Assembly: GCA_002717855.1 (NCBI GenBank) | Contig: PBCD01000010.1 | Coordinates: 3,722-23,258, forward strand | Reading direction: 5' to 3' | DNA: 19,537 nucleotides | Origin: Rickettsiales bacterium | Lineage (GTDB): Bacteria; Pseudomonadota; Alphaproteobacteria; TMED127 | Shown: positions 13,745 to 19,537 of the stretch, in pieces | Layout: every line of letters begins with the position of its first letter | Position numbering within the stretch: the first letter of the stretch is position 1 | Notes under the pieces: generated by a model | What the model saw: the letters and a program-made list of their open reading frames with translations, nothing else | Databases searched by the model: none | What the model was told of the DNA's origin: nothing | Position numbers and translations under genes: made by a program

Positions 13745-14429
13745 AAAATATATTTATTGCGCACTCGATTTCAAAAAATTAGAGGATTGCGAAAAAATTT
13801 TGATAAAAATAAAAGATTATATTGGAGGGATTAAATTAGGCCTTGAATTTTTTATCGCTAATGGACTACGTGGCGCTCAAATGCTAAAAAAATATGGTCT
13901 TCCTATTTTTTTGGACCTTAAGCTTAATGACATACCAAACACTGTAGAAAAAGCGATTGAATCTGCATTAATCATTAAACCAGATATGATTACAATTCAT
14001 ATGAATTGTAATTACTTAGTCACTAACTTGATTAGAAAAAAAATTAAAAACACAAAATTAATTGGTGTAACTTTACTCACTAGTTTAAATGATACTGACC
14101 TAAACAAACTTGGTATTAATGAATCTAGTGCAAAATACGTAAAAAGACTTATGAAGATTGCAATAATGAATAGATTTGACGGAATCGTGTGTTCACCAAA
14201 CGAATTGAGTGTCCTAAAAAAAAATTTACCAAAAAATTTCTTTCTAGTTACTCCTGGCATTAGACTAAATAGTAAAATAAAAGATGACCAAAAAAGAATA
14301 ATGGGTCCAGGAGAAGCAATTAAAAATGGAGCAAATATAATTGTTGTAGGCAGACCTATAACAAAATCTAAAAATCCTGTTAAAGTTATTAAAGATATAA
14401 TAAAAGATATAGAAGTTAACAAAAATTAA
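13734..14429 (+). CDS. pyrF: Orotidine 5'-phosphate decarboxylase
   Basis: Last step of de novo UMP synthesis. The 231-residue TIM-barrel protein has the hallmark DLKLNDIPNT (61-70) with catalytic D61, K63 and D66, and also ALD (10-12), GIKLGLEFF (32-40) and the C-terminal phosphate-binding VGRPITKSKNP. TPGIR precedes a short loop of normal type. The start at ATG 13734 overlaps the LapA-like gene by 11 bp. The stop is followed by one A and the trpF ATG, so the pyrimidine and tryptophan genes are probably on one transcript. Confidence 0.96.
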   Translation: MESKKYIYCALDFKKLEDCEKILIKIKDYIGGIKLGLEFFIANGLRGAQMLKKYGLPIFLDLKLNDIPNTVEKAIESALIIKPDMITIHMNCNYLVTNLIRKKIKNTKLIGVTLLTSLNDTDLNKLGINESSAKYVKRLMKIAIMNRFDGIVCSPNELSVLKKNLPKNFFLVTPGIRLNSKIKDDQKRIMGPGEAIKNGANIIVVGRPITKSKNPVKVIKDIIKDIEVNKN

Positions 14430-14430
14430 A

Positions 14431-15069
14431 ATGTCATTAAAAATAAAAATTTGTGGAATAAATTCAAAAGAAAGTTTTTTGGCTTCAAAGAAAGCTGATT
14501 ACATTGGATTTGTTTTTTTTCCTAAATCTCCTAGATTCATTAATGCAGAGACTGCAAAAAAACTATCTCATCTACGTTCTAAAAATCAATCAATTGTTGG
14601 ATTGTTTGTTAATACAGAAGAAAAAGTAATTGAATACATTACTGATTATGTCGACTTAGACTACATTCAATTACATGGACAAGAAAATATTGATCAAATA
14701 AAGAGTATTAAAAGCAAAACAAGGAAACCAATTATTAAAGCTTTACCTGTTTCTTCAAAACAAGATGTTGAGAATCACAAAAAATATTCAAAGATTTGTG
14801 ATATGCTGCTTTTTGATACAATTCCATGTGAAAATGATTTGCCTGGTGGTAATGGCAAAAATTTTGATTGGAAAATATTAAAAAATTTTAATTCAGAGAA
14901 TGACTGGATGCTCGCAGGAGGAATAAATATTGAGAATGTCAAGAAAGCTGTTGAGATAACAAAGGCACCAATTGTTGATTTATCTTCTGCTTTAGAAATA
15001 AAAAAAGGACAGAAATGTCCAAAAAAGATAAAAAAATTTCTTAATTATGCAAAATTTAATAGAATATAA
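14431..15069 (+). CDS. trpF: Phosphoribosylanthranilate isomerase
   Basis: Amadori isomerisation step of tryptophan synthesis. The 212-residue TIM barrel has the general base C8 in KIKICGIN (4-11), SPRF (33-36), LHGQE (81-85), the general acid D129 in LLFDT, the [10 protein letters not shown] loop (138-147) and the phosphate-binding [10 protein letters not shown] (161-170). It starts 1 nt after pyrF (TAA-A-ATG), and trpB follows 2 nt after its stop. trpF-trpB-trpA as a group separate from trpE/G/D/C is the usual alphaproteobacterial split, so the other trp genes are expected elsewhere. Confidence 0.95.
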   Translation: MSLKIKICGINSKESFLASKKADYIGFVFFPKSPRFINAETAKKLSHLRSKNQSIVGLFVNTEEKVIEYITDYVDLDYIQLHGQENIDQIKSIKSKTRKPIIKALPVSSKQDVENHKKYSKICDMLLFDTIPCENDLPGGNGKNFDWKILKNFNSENDWMLAGGINIENVKKAVEITKAPIVDLSSALEIKKGQKCPKKIKKFLNYAKFNRI

Positions 15070-15071
15070 AT

Positions 15072-16292
15072 ATGAAAAAGAAAATTAATTATAGTTTGTA
15101 TCCTGACGAGACTGGTCATTTTGGAAAATTCGGAGGTCGATTTGTAGCGGAAACATTAATGCCATTAATTCTTCAAGTCCAAGAGGAATATAAAAAGGTC
15201 AGGAAAAACTCGAAATTTAAAAAAGAATTGAATTATTATTTAAAACATTATGTTGGTAGACCAAGTCCTCTTTATTTCGCTGAAAGAATCACAAAAAAAA
15301 TCGGCGGACCAAAAATATATTTTAAAAGGGATGAATTAAATCATACAGGTGCTCACAAAATTAATAACTGCGTTGGTCAAATATTACTTGCCAGAAGAAT
15401 GGGAAAAAAGAGAATTGTTGCTGAAACAGGAGCTGGTCAACACGGTCTCGCAACAGCAACTATTTGTGCTCTTTTTAACCTGGAGTGTGTAGTTTATATG
15501 GGTGAGGAAGATATTAAGCGTCAGGCTCCAAACGTTTTTAAAATGAAGTTATTAGGGGCGAAAATCGTACCTGTTAATTCTGGTACTTCAACTCTGAAAG
15601 ATGCAATGAATGAGGCATTGAGGGATTGGGTGTCCAATGTTACAGATACTTTTTATGTTATCGGAACAGTAGCAGGGCCACACCCCTACCCATTGATGGT
15701 AAGGGATTTTCAATCTGTAATTGGCAAAGAAGCAAAGAAACAAATTTTAAAGGCTGAAAATAGACTTCCAAGTCATTTAATTGCTTGTATTGGGGGAGGT
15801 TCTAATGCACTTGGTCTTTTCTATCCATTCTTAAATGAAGAAAATATTAAAATTATAGGTGTTGAGGCGGGTGGATACGGTATTTCCTCTGGTAAACATG
15901 CTGCTTCTATTTCGAAAGGTAAACCTGGCATACTTCACGGAAATTATACTTACCTTCTTCAAGACAAGAACGGTCAAATATTAGATGCACATTCAATATC
16001 TGCTGGACTTGATTATCCGGGAATTGGTCCAGAGCATTCCTGGTTAAATGATGTTGGTAGGGTACAATATGTAAGTTCAACAGATACCCAAGCATTGGAG
16101 GCTTTTAAATTGTGCTCCAAATTGGAGGGTATTATTCCTGCTTTAGAACCATCTCATGCATTAGCTTACATATTTAGATCATATGAAAAATTTAAAAAAA
16201 ATGATCTTATAATTATGAATATGTGTGGTAGAGGTGATAAAGATATTTTTTCTGTATCAAAAAAATTAAACTTTGATCTTAAAAGCTTTTAA
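15072..16292 (+). CDS. trpB: Tryptophan synthase beta subunit
   Basis: PLP enzyme that condenses indole with serine, in an alpha2-beta2 complex with TrpA. The 406-residue protein has typical length. The N-terminus carries [17 protein letters not shown] (15-31). K96 in HTGAHKINN (91-99) forms the PLP Schiff base, E118 in AETGAGQHG is the catalytic glutamate, and [13 protein letters not shown], around residue 240, binds the PLP phosphate. The C-terminal CGRGDKD is also conserved. Its stop and the trpA start overlap by one base (TAATG), which couples synthesis of the two subunits. Confidence 0.98.
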   Translation: MKKKINYSLYPDETGHFGKFGGRFVAETLMPLILQVQEEYKKVRKNSKFKKELNYYLKHYVGRPSPLYFAERITKKIGGPKIYFKRDELNHTGAHKINNCVGQILLARRMGKKRIVAETGAGQHGLATATICALFNLECVVYMGEEDIKRQAPNVFKMKLLGAKIVPVNSGTSTLKDAMNEALRDWVSNVTDTFYVIGTVAGPHPYPLMVRDFQSVIGKEAKKQILKAENRLPSHLIACIGGGSNALGLFYPFLNEENIKIIGVEAGGYGISSGKHAASISKGKPGILHGNYTYLLQDKNGQILDAHSISAGLDYPGIGPEHSWLNDVGRVQYVSSTDTQALEAFKLCSKLEGIIPALEPSHALAYIFRSYEKFKKNDLIIMNMCGRGDKDIFSVSKKLNFDLKSF

Positions 16293-17110
16293 TGGACAGA
16301 ATTATAAAAAAATTTAAAGATTTAGAAGGCCAAAAAAAAAAAGCTTTAATAGGATTTGTTTCTGCCTTTGATCCCAATTATAAAATTTCTAGAAAAATAA
16401 TTCATAACATGCCTTCTTGTGGTATAGATATTATTGAAATAGGTTTGCCATTTTCTGATCCCATGGCTGACGGACCTATTATTCAAAGATCTAGTTTAAG
16501 GGGAATTAAAGCAGGGTTTAATTTGAATAAAACATTTGATTTAATAATTGATTTTCGAAAAATTAATTCTCACACACCCATAATTTTAATGGGTTATTTT
16601 AATACGTTGTTTCAATATGGAATTAAAAAGTTTTTCTCAAAAGCCAAAGAGAGCGGAGTTGATGGTGTGATTTTAGTTGATCTACCCCCTGAAGAAGATA
16701 GCATAATATTGGATTACTTAAAAAAAAAAAAAATTAGCATCATAAGACTGTTAACTCCAACAACAGATCAACAAAGATTTAAAACAATTATTAATTCGGC
16801 AAGTGGTTTCTTATATTATGTTTCAATAATGGGAATAACAGGAACCAAGAAACCATCAATAGAATATTTGAAAAAAAAAGTAAACGATATTAAAAAAAAA
16901 ACCATGTTACCTATAGTTGTCGGATTTGGAATAAACGAAAGAAGACAGGTTGAAGCAATTTGTAAATTTGCCGATGGAATTGTTGTTGGATCATCAATAG
17001 TAAAAATTATTGAGGGATTCTCTAAAAAAAAATATAATGAATCAATAATGATTGATAAAATAAATAAATTTGTAAAATCACTAAGTAATGGTTGCTATTT
17101 TAAAAATTAG
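16292..17110 (+). CDS. trpA: Tryptophan synthase alpha subunit
   Basis: Cleaves indole-3-glycerol phosphate and passes indole through a tunnel to TrpB. The 272-residue TIM barrel keeps the catalytic residues at classical positions: E49 in IIEIGLPFSDP and D60 in MADGPIIQRS. GITG and VGFGI form the phosphate site. The gene holds the window's longest homopolymer, A14 at 16720-16733 (coding LKKKKIS), and an A11 tract (16332-16342), yet the frame is intact. The start overlaps trpB by one base; accD begins 6 nt after the stop. Confidence 0.96.
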   Translation: MDRIIKKFKDLEGQKKKALIGFVSAFDPNYKISRKIIHNMPSCGIDIIEIGLPFSDPMADGPIIQRSSLRGIKAGFNLNKTFDLIIDFRKINSHTPIILMGYFNTLFQYGIKKFFSKAKESGVDGVILVDLPPEEDSIILDYLKKKKISIIRLLTPTTDQQRFKTIINSASGFLYYVSIMGITGTKKPSIEYLKKKVNDIKKKTMLPIVVGFGINERRQVEAICKFADGIVVGSSIVKIIEGFSKKKYNESIMIDKINKFVKSLSNGCYFKN

Positions 17111-17116
17111 TGAAAA

Positions 17117-17968
17117 ATGAACTGGATAACTAACTTTGTAAGACCAAAATTACAAGCGATTGTAGGAAAGAAAGAAGTCCCAGATAACATGTGGGAAACT
17201 TGTAATATATGTGGTCAAATGCTACTAAAAAGAGAATTAGAAAAAAATCTTTTTGTTTGTAAAAGCTGTGATTACCACTTCAGGATTTCAGCCAAACAGA
17301 GACTTGATTTGACTCTAAATCCTGGTTATTCATTAATTGATACTCCAGAAATTAAAATTGATCCATTAAAATTTAAGGATAAAAAAAAATATTCAGAAAG
17401 AATAAAAAAATCTCAAAAAAAATGTGATCGTCATGATACAATCCTTCTTGCATCTGGATTTATTAATCAAAGTAGAGTCATAGTTGCAGTGTTTGATTTT
17501 AGCTTTATGGGCGGTTCAATGGGAATGGCTGCAGGTGAGGCAATTGTAAAAGCAGCAAAATGTGCATTAGAGCAAAATTGCCCCTTAATAATAATTTCTG
17601 CTTCCGGGGGCGCAAGGATGCAAGAAGGTATACTTGCACTTATGCAAATGCCTCGAACAATAATAGCCATAAACAGTCTAGAAAAAAAAAAAGTACCTTA
17701 TGTATCTATCCTCACTGATCCAACAACAGGTGGTGTTTCAGCTTCATTTGCAATGTTAGGAGATATAATTATTGCTGAAAAAGGAGCAATCATAGGTTTT
17801 GCCGGCAGTAGGGTAATTGAGGAAACGATCAAAGAAAAACTTCCTCAAAATTTCCAAAAATCTGATTATTTGAAAGAGAAAGGGATGGTAGATATTGTCG
17901 TTCATAGAAAAAATCTTAGAATCTCTCTTGCTAAAATTATAAGACATCTATCTTCTAACCTAGAATAA
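17117..17968 (+). CDS. accD: Acetyl-CoA carboxylase carboxyltransferase subunit beta
   Basis: Beta half of the carboxyltransferase that moves CO2 from biotin to acetyl-CoA to give malonyl-CoA for fatty acids. The 283-residue protein begins with the AccD four-cysteine zinc ribbon (C29, C32, C48, C51 in CNICG and CKSC). A crotonase-fold carboxyltransferase domain follows: DFSFMGGSMGMAAGEA, ISASGGARMQEG, ILTDPTTGGVSASFA and IGFAGSRVIEETI. AccA, AccB and AccC are not here, which is usual. The trpA-accD-folC order is common in Alphaproteobacteria. No clear Shine-Dalgarno precedes the ATG. Confidence 0.97.
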   Translation: MNWITNFVRPKLQAIVGKKEVPDNMWETCNICGQMLLKRELEKNLFVCKSCDYHFRISAKQRLDLTLNPGYSLIDTPEIKIDPLKFKDKKKYSERIKKSQKKCDRHDTILLASGFINQSRVIVAVFDFSFMGGSMGMAAGEAIVKAAKCALEQNCPLIIISASGGARMQEGILALMQMPRTIIAINSLEKKKVPYVSILTDPTTGGVSASFAMLGDIIIAEKGAIIGFAGSRVIEETIKEKLPQNFQKSDYLKEKGMVDIVVHRKNLRISLAKIIRHLSSNLE

Positions 17969-17971
17969 ACT

Positions 17972-19264
17972 GTGAGCAAATCTGAAAAGATATTAAAAAG
18001 ACTAGAATCTTTACATCCGAAACAAATAGATTTATCTTTGAATAGGATTAAAATCTTATTGAAAAGACTTGGAAATCCAGAAAGAAAACTTCCACCAACC
18101 ATTCACGTTGCTGGTACAAATGGTAAAGGTTCAACCCTAGCATTTTTAAGATCAATTTTTGAAGAGAATAATTATAAGGTACATGTTTATACTTCTCCAC
18201 ATTTAATAAATTTTAATGAGAGGATAAGATTAAATTCAAAGATTATTACAAACAATTTTTTAATTGAATTATTAGAGGAATGCGAGTTTTATAATAAAAA
18301 TGAACCCATAACATTTTTTGAAATTACAACGGCGGCAGCATATTTAGCATTCAGTAAAATTTCTTCAGATGTCCTTTTATTGGAAACAGGATTAGGGGGT
18401 AGGTTCGACGCTACGAATGTCATAACAACTACTGTTTGTAGTGTGCTAACTCCAATATCAATGGATCACATGAACTTTTTAGGAAATTCTATAAAATCAA
18501 TCACAAAAGAAAAAGTTGGTATCTTTAAAAAAAACATTCCAGCAGTTATATCTAAACAAAATATCGAATCATCAGCGATAATTAATACAGAGTCAAAAAG
18601 AAAAAATGTTAAACTTTATGAGTTCAATAAATTTTGGAAAGTGTCACAAATAAATCCTACAAACTTCAATATTCAGGTAGGAAAAGAGAACTTTTCTATT
18701 CCTGTACCTAAACTTTTTGGTCATCACCAGCTGTATAACTCTGGTACTGCTTTTACAGTTTCCAAAGTTCAAAAAACACTCAAATTAAGTGATGATCTAA
18801 CTTTTAGGGGTATTAAAAAAACTTTTTGGCCAGCTAGGATGCAAAAATTAAAAAACGGAAACCTTAAAAAAATCGTAGGCAAGAATTTTGAATTATGGTT
18901 AGATGGTGGACATAACAAGCATGCCTCAGATATGTTAAGATTTAATTTAGATGATTGGAAAGAATCAAATCTTTTTCTTATTTTTGGAATGCTAAGTAAT
19001 AAAGAACCAAAGGAATTCTTAAACGAGATAATAAAATATTTTGAAAATTTATACGTACTTCCCGTTCATGGTCACGAATACGTCAAATCAAGTTGTTTAA
19101 AAAAAATATACTTTAATTATAAACAAAAAATAAAAAGCAAAACAAAAGTTGAGTTCGCCTTAGAGGATATAAAAAATAGATATAAAGAAGGTAAAATTAT
19201 AATTTGTGGATCTTTGTATTTAGCTGGAGAGATTCTTAAAAAGAATGGAACAAAAATTACTTAA
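17972..19264 (+). CDS. folC: Folylpolyglutamate synthase / dihydrofolate synthase
   Basis: Mur-ligase-family enzyme that adds glutamate to dihydropteroate and to reduced folates. The 430-residue protein has the ATP loop HVAGTNGKGST (45-55), TSPHLINFNERIRLN, the LETGLGGRFDATNV block, TPISMDHMNFLG with the metal-binding histidine, and WPARMQ followed by LDGGHNKHA in the C-terminal domain. The start is GTG 17972, 3 nt after the accD stop. The stop TAA at 19262-19264 shares its bases with the stop of the convergent trxA within the palindrome TTAA, so there is no room for a terminator between them. Confidence 0.95.
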   Translation: MSKSEKILKRLESLHPKQIDLSLNRIKILLKRLGNPERKLPPTIHVAGTNGKGSTLAFLRSIFEENNYKVHVYTSPHLINFNERIRLNSKIITNNFLIELLEECEFYNKNEPITFFEITTAAAYLAFSKISSDVLLLETGLGGRFDATNVITTTVCSVLTPISMDHMNFLGNSIKSITKEKVGIFKKNIPAVISKQNIESSAIINTESKRKNVKLYEFNKFWKVSQINPTNFNIQVGKENFSIPVPKLFGHHQLYNSGTAFTVSKVQKTLKLSDDLTFRGIKKTFWPARMQKLKNGNLKKIVGKNFELWLDGGHNKHASDMLRFNLDDWKESNLFLIFGMLSNKEPKEFLNEIIKYFENLYVLPVHGHEYVKSSCLKKIYFNYKQKIKSKTKVEFALEDIKNRYKEGKIIICGSLYLAGEILKKNGTKIT

Positions 19265-19537
19265 GTACATTGATTTATCCAATTTACTAAATCTGCTTTT
19301 GACATAAGACCAACTTTTGTATCCATTAGTTTTCCATTTCCAAACAATAACAAAGTTGGAATACTTTTAATTGAAAATTCTGCTGCTAAATCTTGATTCT
19401 CATCGAGATTAACTTTTCCAATAAGAATTTTCCCCTTGAAATCTGCAGAAATCTCCTCAAGTATAGGAGCAAGCATTTTACAGGGAGCACACCACTCAGC
19501 CCAAAAATCAACTAAAATTAATTTTTTTTCATTATTT
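19261..19537 (-). CDS. trxA: Thioredoxin, N-terminus beyond window
   Basis: Small thiol-disulfide reductase. The minus-strand frame enters from the right edge without a start codon; 91 codons remain, so about 15-20 N-terminal residues are missing. The visible part begins NNEKKLILVDFWAEWCAPCK with the redox WCAPC site (classical TrxA has WCGPC; alanine at this place is frequent). It continues with KVNLDENQDLAAEFSIKSIP, including the conserved cis-proline SIPT, LLLFGNGK and a final amphipathic helix. Convergent with folC with a 4-bp overlap. trxA beside folC is usual in alphas. Confidence 0.93.
   Translation of the reverse strand, partial: NNEKKLILVDFWAEWCAPCKMLAPILEEISADFKGKILIGKVNLDENQDLAAEFSIKSIPTLLLFGNGKLMDTKVGLMSKADLVNWINQCT

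Noticed and set aside
1..19537. Search for mobile elements, CRISPR arrays, phage genes, toxin-antitoxin or defence genes
   Set aside because: Every long frame is explained by a conserved core gene in expected alphaproteobacterial order. No terminal repeats, direct-repeat arrays or atypical-composition islands were seen by eye.

Overview
The window is a dense, AT-rich (roughly 30% G+C by eye) stretch of core chromosome from an alphaproteobacterium. It holds 22 protein genes, two of them cut by the window edges, one tRNA and almost no intergenic space. Three neighbourhoods are typical of Alphaproteobacteria: uppP / NDUFA9-like / rnd / kdsD / lptC-A-B / hpf / ptsN; the hsp20–DUF1150 pair; and tRNA-Ala / TIGR02300 / aroA / cmk / rpsA / sppA / ihfB / LapA-like / pyrF / trpF-B-A / accD / folC / trxA. 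Base composition, lysine/isoleucine-rich proteins, tight packing and complete tryptophan-branch genes suggest a free-living streamlined lineage (SAR11, HIMB59 or AEGEAN-169-like marine alphas) rather than a host-restricted one. The exact taxon cannot be read from the sequence alone.

Region by region. 1-596 (-): a LysR-type regulator, C-terminus off the left edge, divergent from uppP across a 74-bp gap containing a palindrome. 671-2443: uppP and a convergent NAD-binding NDUFA9-like gene overlapping by 36 bp. 2511-7285 (+): an envelope operon, rnd-kdsD-lptC-lptA-lptB-hpf-ptsN. kdsD starts KDO synthesis for LPS and LptB/C/A move LPS out, followed by ribosome hibernation and EIIA-Ntr; rpoN, often found between lptB and hpf in alphas, is absent. 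7272-7965 (-): hsp20 and DUF1150, preceded by a leader with the hallmarks of a ROSE RNA thermometer. 8067-8142 (-): tRNA-Ala(GGC). 8245-8574 (-): TIGR02300 zinc-ribbon/acidic protein. 8627-19264 (+): one long run of co-directional genes, aroA to folC, covering shikimate, CMP kinase, ribosomal S1, SppA, IHF-beta, a LapA-like membrane protein, pyrimidine and tryptophan synthesis, acetyl-CoA carboxylase and folate. 19261-19537 (-): thioredoxin, N-terminus off the right edge.

I found no mobile element, CRISPR array, phage gene or clear new defence or biosynthetic system. The interesting signals are small: a ROSE-like thermometer in front of hsp20, a T10 tract that splits the LapA-like gene and looks like a slippage site or an indel, a tandemly duplicated LptA domain, an AT-hook-like motif in the TIGR02300 protein, long A tracts inside essential genes, recurrent TAA-A-ATG gene junctions, and an atypical tRNA-Ala.
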